Program-made: the position numbers and the translations under genes
NCBI RefSeq assembly: GCF_013337765.1
Contig: NZ_VBSB01000010.1
Location: 310,001 to 374,000, forward strand
Direction: 5' to 3'
From: Mycolicibacterium sphagni
GTDB lineage: Bacteria; Actinomycetota; Actinomycetes; Mycobacteriales; Mycobacteriaceae
DNA length: 64,000 nt
In this document: positions 37,492 through 45,861 of the stretch, piece by piece
Layout: the number at the start of each line of letters is the position of its first letter
Numbering within the stretch: the stretch's first letter is position 1
The notes under the pieces: model-generated
What the model was told of the DNA's origin: nothing
Database searches by the model: none
What the model saw: the letters and a program-made list of their open reading frames with translations, nothing else

Positions 37492-38796
37492 TTACTTCGA
37501 ATCCGAGCCCGACGTCGATGCCTTGCCACGGGCACTCTTGGCGGTACCGGCACTCTTCTTCCCCCCGCCGGTGCTCGCCCCTGCCGAGGCGCCGTTGCCG
37601 GTGCTAGCGGAAGCGGAACCAGCCTTCTTGGCCGCGTTGCCACCGGTCCCCTTCGGCGCCGAAGGCGCACTCGGCGAATCGCTTTCCGAGGTCTCGGTCG
37701 TCGTACCGTCCGTGGGCGCCGATGCCGTCTGCGAAGCGGCGGATGTTACCGCCTTAGCCTCGGCCGATTCCACCGCGGTAGTGGATGCCGCTGTCACGGC
37801 GCTACCGGCCGCCGGGGTGGTGACCGGGGTGATGGCCTTGGCGATCGACTTCGGGATGGATACCAGCAGCCGGCCGAGAAGGCCGATCGAGGTCCCGGTG
37901 ACGGTCACGCCGTTGGCCGGGTCGGTCGGCGGTGCAACCGGGATGAAGGTCAACAGAGCCGGAAACGGTGCCGCAGACTTTGGGTTGTTCCAACCATTGA
38001 GTACCGCGTTGACGAACAGGCCGGGCGTGTTGACCAAGGTGTTGACGGCGCCCTCCACGTCACCGGCGGACACCGACTGAGCAAACCCGCCGACGATGTC
38101 GCCGGCGGTGGCCAGCACGCTGAGCGTGGCCCCGTACAACGGCTGGAAAATACCGTTGACCAAGGTGGTGGTGCTGAAGATCGCGCCGACCGCATTGGCA
38201 AAGTTCTGCGCGATCTGCTGCGGGATACCCGGATTCGGCACGGTGCTGCCGCGGGGGGTATAGGTCAGGAAGGCGTTGTAGATCGGCGTGATCGCGGCCT
38301 GCAGTCCGTACAGGACGTAGCTGCTGAGTTGATTCACGGCCTCGGCGGTGTTGCCGTCGGCCAGGGCGGCCTGGAAATTGGCCACGAACGTAGCGCCACG
38401 GCCTTCGCTGTAGGTCTCCCACCGGGCAGGCAGGCCGAGTACGGCGTCACCGATCTCACCGAGGTAGCCGAGCTGATTGCGGCCCACCTGAGACAGGATG
38501 GGCAGCGGATCGGCCAGCACCGCCTGGCTAAGAGCGGTGAGGTTGGTGACGGTGTTGGTCACAATCTGCGGGTAGACGGTCAAGGGCGATGCGGTGACCG
38601 ACAGGCCAGTCAGCTCGACCGGACCGACGGTGCGCTGCTGAATCTGGTCAGGCAGGGACCCGGCGGCGGGACCGGCGACGAGAGCACCGGCGGTGACCAT
38701 TGCCGCGCCAGCGACCATGAGTCGGTTGGCGCGGCGCGCCGGGATTGCTGGGCTGGCAACGAAATCAACCCCCGAGAGTTGGACAGCAGCGTGCAC
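37492..38796 (-). CDS. Iron-box-controlled secreted Ala/Ser-rich protein of unknown function
   Basis: I do not recognise a characterised family. The 434-residue protein has an N-terminal export signal: PARRANRLM followed by a hydrophobic Ala-rich stretch to about residue 46, with a twin-arginine look. A central region (about 60-310) has amphipathic helices and repeated Asn/Thr/Gly-rich segments such as VTNTVTNLTALSQAVLADP. A low-complexity tail of about 110 residues is rich in Ala, Ser, Gly, Thr and Lys. The GTG start has AAGGAG before it. Two IdeR-type boxes lie at 38844-38862 and 38869-38887, so strong induction at low iron is expected. It lies between mbtK and mbtI, suggesting a cell-envelope role in siderophore traffic, but this is inference. 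Confidence 0.8.
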   Translation of the reverse strand: MHAAVQLSGVDFVASPAIPARRANRLMVAGAAMVTAGALVAGPAAGSLPDQIQQRTVGPVELTGLSVTASPLTVYPQIVTNTVTNLTALSQAVLADPLPILSQVGRNQLGYLGEIGDAVLGLPARWETYSEGRGATFVANFQAALADGNTAEAVNQLSSYVLYGLQAAITPIYNAFLTYTPRGSTVPNPGIPQQIAQNFANAVGAIFSTTTLVNGIFQPLYGATLSVLATAGDIVGGFAQSVSAGDVEGAVNTLVNTPGLFVNAVLNGWNNPKSAAPFPALLTFIPVAPPTDPANGVTVTGTSIGLLGRLLVSIPKSIAKAITPVTTPAAGSAVTAASTTAVESAEAKAVTSAASQTASAPTDGTTTETSESDSPSAPSAPKGTGGNAAKKAGSASASTGNGASAGASTGGGKKSAGTAKSARGKASTSGSDSK

Positions 38797-38843
38797 GGAA
38801 TCTCCTTGTTCAGGCTATTGACGAGTTAGCTCGCCGACGGAGA

Positions 38844-38862
38844 TTAGCTAAGACTTACCTAA
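38844..38862 (-). promoter_or_regulatory. IdeR iron box 1 upstream of the secreted-protein gene
   Basis: The minus-strand site TTAGGTAAGTCTTAGCTAA agrees with the IdeR consensus at 15 of 19 positions by eye. It lies 48-66 bases before the GTG start at 38796, where a promoter is expected. Confidence 0.82.
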
Positions 38863-38868
38863 GTTTCA

Positions 38869-38887
38869 ATAGGTACGCCTAACCATA
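38869..38887 (-). promoter_or_regulatory. IdeR iron box 2 upstream of the secreted-protein gene
   Basis: The minus-strand site TATGGTTAGGCGTACCTAT agrees with the IdeR consensus at 14 of 19 positions. It is 25 bases from box 1, centre to centre. Both lie in the 151-base gap between mbtK and the secreted-protein gene. Confidence 0.78.
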
Positions 38888-38947
38888 GTTAGATGATCTC
38901 GGTGCACAGCGAGCTGGGCGTTTCCTCAACGCCACCCTCGAGGACGG

Positions 38948-39544
38948 CTACGTCTGGGCTGGACGGTCGAATGCGTAGAGCGCCATCCGCCGGTTCGACA
39001 TGTCGTGCTCCCCGAGAAACCTGCACCCCGCGGCCTCGCACACTCGTCGGGCGGCGGTATTGCGGTGGTCGGGATCGAACATCACGCGACGACACCGCGA
39101 TTCGACGGCGAACAGGTTCGCGATGATGTGCGGGAGCAAGCCCAATCCGATGCCCTGACTGACAAGTGTGGTGTCGGCGATCGCGGCGTGCAGTCCCAGA
39201 TCGTACGGGTCGGCGTCATAGCGGGGCGCGATCGAATCCTTTGCCGCTCTATACAATTCGAGGTAACCGCCCGGCACACCGTCGAGGCTGGCGATCAGCG
39301 GCAACGAGTAGGTGCCGTCGAGTTGGGCCTGCAGGTGCCCCCGCCAGCGCTCGACCGGCCAGTCGTATTCCCAAGCCTCGACAAGGTGCGGTCGGCTCAT
39401 CCACGCGGTGACCAGCGGGGCGTCGCCAACAGCTGCCACTCGGAGCGAGTACGGCGAACCGACGACTGGTACCGGAGGCCCGGGTACCTCTGCCACCTCG
39501 TCTGGCAAGTCGGTGAGCGCGCGAGCAAGCACAACCTCGGTCAT
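38948..39544 (-). CDS. mbtK: Lysine N-acyltransferase MbtK (GNAT family)
   Basis: This 198-residue enzyme transfers the acyl chain to the N6-amino or N6-hydroxylamine of lysine, completing the hydroxamate arms of mycobactin. It closely resembles M. tuberculosis MbtK (Rv1347c) as remembered: MSRPHLVEAWEYDWPVERW, GTYSLPLIASLDG, DADPYDLGLHAAIAD, MFDPDHRNTAARRVCEAAGC and GEHDMSNRRMALYAF. The ATG at 39544 is chosen because this is where family similarity begins, though the ribosome site is poor. No iron box was seen directly upstream. In M. tuberculosis mbtK lies in the separate mbt-2 locus. Confidence 0.92.
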   Translation of the reverse strand: MTEVVLARALTDLPDEVAEVPGPPVPVVGSPYSLRVAAVGDAPLVTAWMSRPHLVEAWEYDWPVERWRGHLQAQLDGTYSLPLIASLDGVPGGYLELYRAAKDSIAPRYDADPYDLGLHAAIADTTLVSQGIGLGLLPHIIANLFAVESRCRRVMFDPDHRNTAARRVCEAAGCRFLGEHDMSNRRMALYAFDRPAQT

Positions 39545-39649
39545 CGCGGGGAGCGTAATCCACAGAGCGCGGATCCGGGTGGCCCCATCCGTCGGGGCAA
39601 CCAGCTGGCAACACTGACATCGCGACCATGGGTGCGGTTGAATGACCCG

Positions 39650-40093
39650 GTGGTCGAGATTCGCCGCACGCGCACGGTAGCGGCCCAGCCGCAGCCAATT
39701 TGGGATGTCCTGGCAGACTTCGGGGCCATCAGCTCCTGGGCCGACAACGTGGACCATTCCTGTTTATTGAGCCCAGAAGCCGACGACATCGGCGTCGGCA
39801 CCACCCGTCGTGTTCAGGTCGGCCGGAACACGCTCGTCGAGCGGATCACCGTGTTCACCCCGCCAAGCACGCTGGCCTATGACGTCGAGGGTTTTCCCGG
39901 CTGGTTGCGGGTGAACAACCGCTGGACCCTCACCCCGTCAGCGGGCGCAACCGTCGTCGTGCTGGTCAGCACCGTCACGATCGCAGGCCCGCTCGGACGG
40001 ATCGTCGAGCACATCGTCGCCCGCGTCTCGGCCAAGATGCTCGACGAACTGCTCACCGGACTGGCCAATCGAACGGAGGGCCGCAGTGCCTGA
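39650..40093 (+). CDS. SRPBCC-family (START/polyketide-cyclase-like) protein
   Basis: This is a small protein (147 residues) with the SRPBCC fold pattern: EIRRTRTVAAQPQPIWDVLADFGAISSWA at the start, a central strand region RVQVGRNTLVERITVFTPPSTLAYDVEG, and a long C-terminal helix. Such proteins bind hydrophobic ligands; the ligand here is unknown. The start is uncertain: GTG 39650 fits the family, and GTG 39632 would add six residues. Neither has a good ribosome site. It overlaps the sulfatase gene by eight bases, so the two are probably co-transcribed. It is divergent from mbtK. Confidence 0.7.
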   Translation: MVEIRRTRTVAAQPQPIWDVLADFGAISSWADNVDHSCLLSPEADDIGVGTTRRVQVGRNTLVERITVFTPPSTLAYDVEGFPGWLRVNNRWTLTPSAGATVVVLVSTVTIAGPLGRIVEHIVARVSAKMLDELLTGLANRTEGRSA

Positions 40094-41852
40094 CATGTCC
40101 GACGCGTCTTTGCGCCCCGACATCATCATCGTGATGACCGACGAGGAACGTGCCACTGTCCCCTACGAATCCGACGAGGTCCTCGCCTGGCGTCAGCGGG
40201 CATTGACCGGCCGGCGGTGGTTCGACGAGCACGGGGTCAGCTTCGGGCACCACTACACCGGTTCGTTGGCCTGCGTGCCCAGCCGGCCGACGATCTTCAC
40301 CGGGCAGTATCCCGACCTGCACGGTGTCACCCAGACCGACGGCATCGGGAAGTCCTTCGACGATTCCCGGATGCGGTGGCTGCGGCGCGGAGAAGTTCCG
40401 ACGCTGGGCAACTGGTTTCGCGCCGCCGGTTACGACACCCACTACGACGGCAAGTGGCACATTTCGCACGCCGACCTGACCGACCCTTCGACCGGCGGGC
40501 CGCTGGCGACCAACAATGACGACGGCGACGTCGACCCGGCCGCGGTACAGCATTATCTGGACGCCGACCCGCTGTCACCGTTCGGCTTCTCCGGCTGGGT
40601 CGGGCCTGAACCGCACGGAGCGGGACTGGCCAACAGCGGGTTCCGGCGAGACCCTCTGATCGCCGATCGGGTCGTCGCCTGGCTACAGGACCGCTATGCG
40701 CGCAGGCGCGCCGGCGAGGCCGCCGCACTGCGGCCGTTCCTGCTCGTCGCGAGCTTCGTCAATCCACATGACATCGTTCTGTTTCCGACATGGGCGGTCC
40801 GAAGTCCGCTGGCGGCCTCACCGTTGGATCCCCCGCCGGTGCCTGCGGCGCCCACCGCAACCGAAGACCTGCGGACCAAACCGGCCGCTCAGATCGCGTT
40901 CCGTGAGGCCTATTACTCCGGGTACGGTCCGGCGCCGGCGATCCAGCAGGTGTACGACCGTGGCGCGCAGCGCTATCGCGACATGTATTACCGGTTGCAC
41001 GCCGAGGTGGACGGACCGATCGACAGAGTGCGCCGGGCGGTGACCGAGGGCGGATCGGCTGATGCCGTGCTGGTGCGCACCGCCGACCATGGCGATCTGC
41101 TCGGTGCCCACGGTGGACTGCATCAGAAGTGGTTCAACCTCTACGACGAAGCGACGCGCGTGCCATTCGTGATCGCGCGGGTCGGTGCCCGCGCAACCGA
41201 GCCGCGTCTGGTCCGCGCACCGACCTCCCACGTCGACCTGGTGCCGACCTTACTCGGAGCCGCCGGCGTCGACGTAGCAGCCGCTGCCGCAACGCTTTCC
41301 GAGTCGTTCTCGGAGGTGCACCCGTTGCCGGGCCGCGACCTGATGCCGATCGTCGACGGGGCGCCCGACGACGAAAGCCGCGCGGTCTACATCATGACCC
41401 GCGACAACATGCTCGAAGGTGACACCGGCGCCTCCGGGCTGGCCCGCCGTCTCAAGCGGACGGTGAATCCGCCTGCGCCGCTGCGCATCCGGATTCCGGC
41501 GCACACCGCGGCGAACTTCGAGGGGCTCGTTACCCGGGTGGACGGTCACCTGTGGAAGCTGGTGCGCACGTTCGACGATCCGGGTACCTGGACCGAACCC
41601 GGGGTGCGGCATCTAGCCGCCAACGGCCTGGGCGGTGAGACGTACCGGACCAGCCCGCTCGACGATCAGTGGGAGCTCTACGACCTGACCGACGATCCGA
41701 TAGAGGCCGTCAATCGCTGGACCGATCCCGACCTGCACAACCTGCGGGCACAGCTGCGGGCACAGCTCAAGCAGGTGCGCACCGACGCGGTCCCCGAGCG
41801 CAACAACCCGTGGCCGTACGCTTCGCGGCGGCCGCCGACAGCGCGGCACTGA
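40086..41852 (+). CDS. Type I sulfatase (formylglycine-dependent)
   Basis: This 588-residue hydrolase belongs to the alkaline phosphatase/arylsulfatase superfamily. Near residue 60 it has CVPSRPTIFTG, which fits CxPSR with the cysteine that is converted to formylglycine, so it is predicted to cleave sulfate esters. Metal-binding regions are IIIVMTDEERAT near the N-terminus and TADHGDLLGAHG in the middle. No signal peptide is visible, so it is probably cytosolic, and the substrate is unknown. GTG 40086 has GGAGGG upstream; an ATG lies three codons later. A formylglycine-generating enzyme was not found in the window. Confidence 0.87.
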   Translation: MPDMSDASLRPDIIIVMTDEERATVPYESDEVLAWRQRALTGRRWFDEHGVSFGHHYTGSLACVPSRPTIFTGQYPDLHGVTQTDGIGKSFDDSRMRWLRRGEVPTLGNWFRAAGYDTHYDGKWHISHADLTDPSTGGPLATNNDDGDVDPAAVQHYLDADPLSPFGFSGWVGPEPHGAGLANSGFRRDPLIADRVVAWLQDRYARRRAGEAAALRPFLLVASFVNPHDIVLFPTWAVRSPLAASPLDPPPVPAAPTATEDLRTKPAAQIAFREAYYSGYGPAPAIQQVYDRGAQRYRDMYYRLHAEVDGPIDRVRRAVTEGGSADAVLVRTADHGDLLGAHGGLHQKWFNLYDEATRVPFVIARVGARATEPRLVRAPTSHVDLVPTLLGAAGVDVAAAAATLSESFSEVHPLPGRDLMPIVDGAPDDESRAVYIMTRDNMLEGDTGASGLARRLKRTVNPPAPLRIRIPAHTAANFEGLVTRVDGHLWKLVRTFDDPGTWTEPGVRHLAANGLGGETYRTSPLDDQWELYDLTDDPIEAVNRWTDPDLHNLRAQLRAQLKQVRTDAVPERNNPWPYASRRPPTARH

Positions 41853-41860
41853 TTGCGGTC

Positions 41861-43075
41861 TTAGGCCGCAATCAATTTCAGCGGCAGCCGGTCGTGGCGG
41901 CGGATGATGTTGTTCATCGCCCATACGGGCGGCCCAAGCCGGTCGATGCGAGAAACGCGCGCCACCAGCGCGCGTAGCAGCGCTGCGGTCTCCAATCTGG
42001 CCAGACCCTGACCGGCACAAGCATGCGCGCCCTGACCGAACCCGATGTGACGCCCGGCATCACGGGTGATGTCGAATACCTCCGGTTGGTCCCACTCGCG
42101 CTCGTCGCGATTGGCTGACGCATACAACACCAGTACACGCGCGCCGGCAGGCAAGACCATTCCCCCGATGCCAGTGTCCTCGCGGGTCTGCCGGGCAAAC
42201 GCGCGTAGTGGTGATTCGTAGCGAATCACCTCATTGATGGCGTTCGGAATCCGATGTGGTTCGGCCCTGAGCAACTGCCATTGATCGTGGTGCTCGGCGA
42301 ACAGGTGGAGCGCGTTCGAGATCGCGCTGATCGTGGTGTCCAGTGACGGTGCGATGTAGTCGACCAGCAGCGGCGGGCATTCCTCGTGGGCCAGCTTGCC
42401 TTCGTCCGCGGCGAGCAGCAGTTCATGGGCCATGCTGCCGTCGAGCACCGTACGCCGGCGAACGACGTGACGTGCGAACCGCAACATTTGAGCCGTCCCG
42501 ACGACCGATCTGACCGCCTGCCTGTTCAGTGGCCCGAGCACATCGAAAGTCGCTCCGGCCCAGTCGATCAGGTGTCGCCGTTGATCACGGGGCCAACCCA
42601 CCAGATCCGGCACGACAGCCAGCGGAAGCGCCGAGGCCAACGTCACGCCGTCGATCTCGCCGCGCGCTACCGCGGCGTCGACGACCTCCTCGGCAAGCCG
42701 GTCGACAGTGTCGGTGATCGAGTGCAGCGCGCGGGGTAACAACCGGTGCGCCACCAGTTTGCGGCGCCGCTCATGTTCGGCACCATCGCTGTTGAGCGTC
42801 GTGCCCCGGGAAAGCCGGTTGCTGATGCGGTTGAGCGCAACTCCGTTGCCGGAGATGAAGGCCGCATCGTCACGCAGCACGGCCTTGCACTCGGCGTAGC
42901 GGCCCAGCGCATGGACGCGCTGACGGGGCAGCCATACAACCGGCCCGATCTCGCGCAGTCGCCGATAGTGCGAGTACGGATCGACGATCGCACTGCGGGC
43001 ATAAATGTCTGGACGATATTCCGCGGCAGCTCGAAGCTGTCTCAATTCTTCCAGCCCTCCACCTTGACTGAGCAT
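41861..43075 (-). CDS. Cytochrome P450
   Basis: This is a soluble P450 of 404 residues. The haem-binding loop is FGQGAHACAGQGLARLE with the axial cysteine, the K-helix pair is in EVIRYESPLR (ExxR), and the I-helix is YIAPSLDTTISA. The start is ATG 43075. Frames to 43162 would run into the divergent dioxygenase gene. Its head-to-head position with ring-cleavage genes suggests hydroxylation of an aromatic or polycyclic compound. An electron-transfer ferredoxin is not adjacent. Confidence 0.92.
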   Translation of the reverse strand: MLSQGGGLEELRQLRAAAEYRPDIYARSAIVDPYSHYRRLREIGPVVWLPRQRVHALGRYAECKAVLRDDAAFISGNGVALNRISNRLSRGTTLNSDGAEHERRRKLVAHRLLPRALHSITDTVDRLAEEVVDAAVARGEIDGVTLASALPLAVVPDLVGWPRDQRRHLIDWAGATFDVLGPLNRQAVRSVVGTAQMLRFARHVVRRRTVLDGSMAHELLLAADEGKLAHEECPPLLVDYIAPSLDTTISAISNALHLFAEHHDQWQLLRAEPHRIPNAINEVIRYESPLRAFARQTREDTGIGGMVLPAGARVLVLYASANRDEREWDQPEVFDITRDAGRHIGFGQGAHACAGQGLARLETAALLRALVARVSRIDRLGPPVWAMNNIIRRHDRLPLKLIAA

Positions 43076-43122
43076 TCCGTCGTATGTGACGATTTCGTCA
43101 TACAGTAACTCGGGAGGTTGCG

Positions 43123-44241
43123 GTGGGCAATAGCGTCGGCGTGCACAGCGACCAGGGCGCACTGCGCGGTGAACATCCTGGCCGGTCGGCCAACCCGGTG
43201 ATCAAGGTGCACGACCTCGCGTGGCTGGAATTCGAGAAGCCCGACCTTGCCGCCGCCGAGGCCTTTGCCCAGGCCTTCGGCTTCCAGACCGTCGCGCGCA
43301 CCGCCGATGACCTGCAGTTACGTGGCGCCGATTCCGGCGCACCGTGCGTTCTCATCCGCCGCGGCGCACAGACCCGCTTCCGCGGGATGGCGTTCAGGGC
43401 CCATGACGATGTCGACGTCTACAAGCTGGCCGAGGCGAACGGCGCCAAGACCGAACCCCTGCCGGAGTCGCTCGGCGGGCTGTCGGTTCAGCTCACCGAT
43501 CCCGGCGGTATCCCGGTGAAGGTTGTCGCCGGGATGCACGAACTGGCCGAACTGCCCGCCCAACCCCCGCACGTGTTCAATGTCGGCCGCCACCCCACTC
43601 GCGTCAACGCCACCCAACGCCCGCCACGAACGCCCGCAGTGGTCCAGCGACTCGGCCACGTCGTGATGCAGTCGACAAAATACCTCGCGGCGCTGAACTG
43701 GTATCTCGACAACCTCGGGCTCATCGTCAGCGACTTCCTCTACTACCCGGGCCAACGCGGCCGCGGGCCAACCATGAGCTTCATCCGCTGCGACCGCGGG
43801 TCCGTGCCTGCCGATCACCACACCCTGGCCCTGGCCCTGGGCCCGGCGAACCGCTACGTACATTCGGCGTATCAGGTCAGCGATCTCGACGCACTGGCCG
43901 CCGGCGGTGAATACCTTGGCGCACAGGGCTATTTTCGGTCGTGGGGCATCGGCAGACACATCCAGGGCAGTCAGCTCTTCGACTACTGGCGAGACCCGGA
44001 CGGATTCCTGGTCGAGCACTTCGCCGACGGTGACGTGTTCGACAACACCCTCGAGCCGGGCTGGGCACCCTTCACCGCGTCCGGACTGGCTCAATGGGGT
44101 CCACCCGCCACCGCGGACTTCCTCGGAACCAGCCCCAAACATGCACGCCACGAAGTGGTCTCGATGATCACCGGCCTGCGTGAGAAGAACGAGTTCGACG
44201 TCAAACGCCTCATCGGCCTGCTGAAAGTTGCTACCTCATGA
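43123..44241 (+). CDS. Extradiol ring-cleavage dioxygenase (VOC family)
   Basis: This 372-residue protein has two vicinal-oxygen-chelate domains, like catechol 2,3-dioxygenases and 2,3-dihydroxybiphenyl dioxygenases. Likely iron ligands are His in RLGHVVMQS, His in YVHSAYQVSD and Glu in FLVEHFADGD, all in the C-terminal domain. It should cleave a catechol-type ring next to the hydroxyls. GTG 43123 is preceded by GGGAGG. Its stop overlaps the next gene by four bases (ATGA), forming a small catabolic operon. Confidence 0.88.
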   Translation: MGNSVGVHSDQGALRGEHPGRSANPVIKVHDLAWLEFEKPDLAAAEAFAQAFGFQTVARTADDLQLRGADSGAPCVLIRRGAQTRFRGMAFRAHDDVDVYKLAEANGAKTEPLPESLGGLSVQLTDPGGIPVKVVAGMHELAELPAQPPHVFNVGRHPTRVNATQRPPRTPAVVQRLGHVVMQSTKYLAALNWYLDNLGLIVSDFLYYPGQRGRGPTMSFIRCDRGSVPADHHTLALALGPANRYVHSAYQVSDLDALAAGGEYLGAQGYFRSWGIGRHIQGSQLFDYWRDPDGFLVEHFADGDVFDNTLEPGWAPFTASGLAQWGPPATADFLGTSPKHARHEVVSMITGLREKNEFDVKRLIGLLKVATS

Positions 44242-45176
44242 GCATTTCCGTCCTCCGCACCGCAGATGCATGGTGGGCGGGCACCCCCGACGGCGCCGTC
44301 AAGATCAACACCTCGGCGCGCACCACCGCGGAACTGCTGGCCGACCGTGCGGCGATCGAGGCAGCGGCGCGCGGCACCGACACCGTCAACGTCGCGGAAC
44401 TCCAGCTGCTCTCACCGGTGACCACACCGTGCCGGGTGGTGGCCCAGATGACGAACTTCGCCTCACACGTCCGCGATGCCGGCATGGACCCGAAAACCGT
44501 TCCGCTGACCTTCTTCCGCAAGTCATCGGCGTCCGTCAGCGGGCCGTTCGCTCCGGTGCGAAAGCCCGCTCATGTCAAGTTCCTCGACTACGAGGTGGAG
44601 ATCGGACTCGTCATCGGCCGTGACATGCCGGTCGGCACAACGGTTTCCGCAGACAACCTCAGCGATTACATCGCGGGGCTGGTGGTGACCAACGACGTGT
44701 CGGCGCGCGACATCCAGCTGCCGCAGACCCAGTTCTACGAGGCCAAGTCCTATCCAACGTTCACGCCGGTCGGTCCGGCCCTGGTGGTGATCGACGCCGG
44801 TGAGCTCACCCGATTCGGCGAACTGCGGCTGCGTTTGACGGTCAACGGCGAGGAGCGCCAGAACGCATTGGTGGCCGGTGACATGCTCTACCGTCCCCTG
44901 GAGGCACTCCAATCACTCTGCCGTTTCCAGGATCTCGCTGCCGGTGACTTGATCCTGACCGGGACACCCGCCGGGACGGCGCTCAGCGCGCCGCCGAAGC
45001 CCATCGAGATCATCGGGTCACTGTTGCCACCCGCGGTCAAGTGGAAGGCGTTCTTCAAGCGGCAGGCCGGCAACCCGAAGTATCTGCACGACGGTGACGT
45101 GATCGAGGCATCGGTACGCACCGATGACGGCGCGATCGACCTCGGCACTCAGCGTATGACCGTGACCTATTCCTGA
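44238..45176 (+). CDS. Fumarylacetoacetate-hydrolase family protein
   Basis: This 312-residue member of the FAH family has the metal-binding pattern DYEVEIGLVIGRD, then VVTNDVSARDIQ, and ends with LILTGTPAGTAL and GDVIEASV. Relatives hydrolyse C-C bonds of ring-fission products or act as decarboxylases or isomerases in meta-cleavage pathways. Translational coupling to the extradiol dioxygenase supports hydrolysis of that enzyme's product. Confidence 0.87.
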   Translation: MSISVLRTADAWWAGTPDGAVKINTSARTTAELLADRAAIEAAARGTDTVNVAELQLLSPVTTPCRVVAQMTNFASHVRDAGMDPKTVPLTFFRKSSASVSGPFAPVRKPAHVKFLDYEVEIGLVIGRDMPVGTTVSADNLSDYIAGLVVTNDVSARDIQLPQTQFYEAKSYPTFTPVGPALVVIDAGELTRFGELRLRLTVNGEERQNALVAGDMLYRPLEALQSLCRFQDLAAGDLILTGTPAGTALSAPPKPIEIIGSLLPPAVKWKAFFKRQAGNPKYLHDGDVIEASVRTDDGAIDLGTQRMTVTYS

Positions 45177-45802
45177 AATGCCATGTCCGGCAACGGTAGT
45201 GCACAGATCTGGCGAGCGTCCTCGGCCGACATCCCCAACAACCGCAGGACGTCCTCGGTGACAGCGTCGGCCGTGGCAACCGCGTCTCGGTCGGGCTGCG
45301 ACTGCAGCAGGTACCCCAGGCCCAGCAGCGCGCCTGCCGCCACGGCGAGGGACCGTTCAGGATCCTCGACATGAAAGCGCCCGGCCGTGACCGCGGCGTT
45401 GATGTCCCGCAAGGCGCGGGGGGCCAGTCCCCGATCCGCGGACAGCAGTGCGCCGGCGTTGGCCAACAGGATCCGGCTCTCCTGCGGACGTTCCCGGAAG
45501 AACCGTCCGGTCAGGCGGAAACTGCACGCGAAGACGGCCGCCGGATCCTCGATGGCGGACGTGAGCTGATCCAGCACGGCGCCGTAGGAGTCCAGGACAT
45601 CAACAACGGCGGCCTCGAACAGCTCCTCTTTGCTGTCGAAATGGTTGTAGAAGGAGCCCATCCCGACGTCGGCGGCCTGGGTGATCTCCAGAACCGGGAC
45701 GTTGACTTTGCCCGCGGCGATCATCGACTGAGCCGCTTTGACCAACGCCATCCGAGTCCGCTGCTTACGGCGCTCCAGGCGGTTGATCGGCGCTTCGGTC
45801 AC
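45167..45802 (-). CDS. TetR-family transcriptional regulator
   Basis: This 211-residue regulator has an N-terminal TetR helix-turn-helix (ITQAADVGMGSFYNHFDSKEELFEAAV) and an effector-binding C-terminal domain. It converges on the FAH gene with a ten-base overlap and is divergent from the flavin hydroxylase, 59 bases away. It is likely the local repressor of the aromatic pathway. The start is GTG 45802 with AGGA upstream. Confidence 0.88.
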   Translation of the reverse strand: MTEAPINRLERRKQRTRMALVKAAQSMIAAGKVNVPVLEITQAADVGMGSFYNHFDSKEELFEAAVVDVLDSYGAVLDQLTSAIEDPAAVFACSFRLTGRFFRERPQESRILLANAGALLSADRGLAPRALRDINAAVTAGRFHVEDPERSLAVAAGALLGLGYLLQSQPDRDAVATADAVTEDVLRLLGMSAEDARQICALPLPDMAFQE

Positions 45803-45861
45803 CGGCTGATCCTAGCGGCTCTCACTACTGATGATTTCCTCAACCACGCAGAAGGAGCGGT

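Noticed and set aside
37240..38829. 529-codon plus-strand frame opposite the secreted-protein gene
   Set aside because: The minus strand has a signal peptide, strong ribosome site and iron boxes. The plus product is arginine/glycine-rich without recognisable domains.
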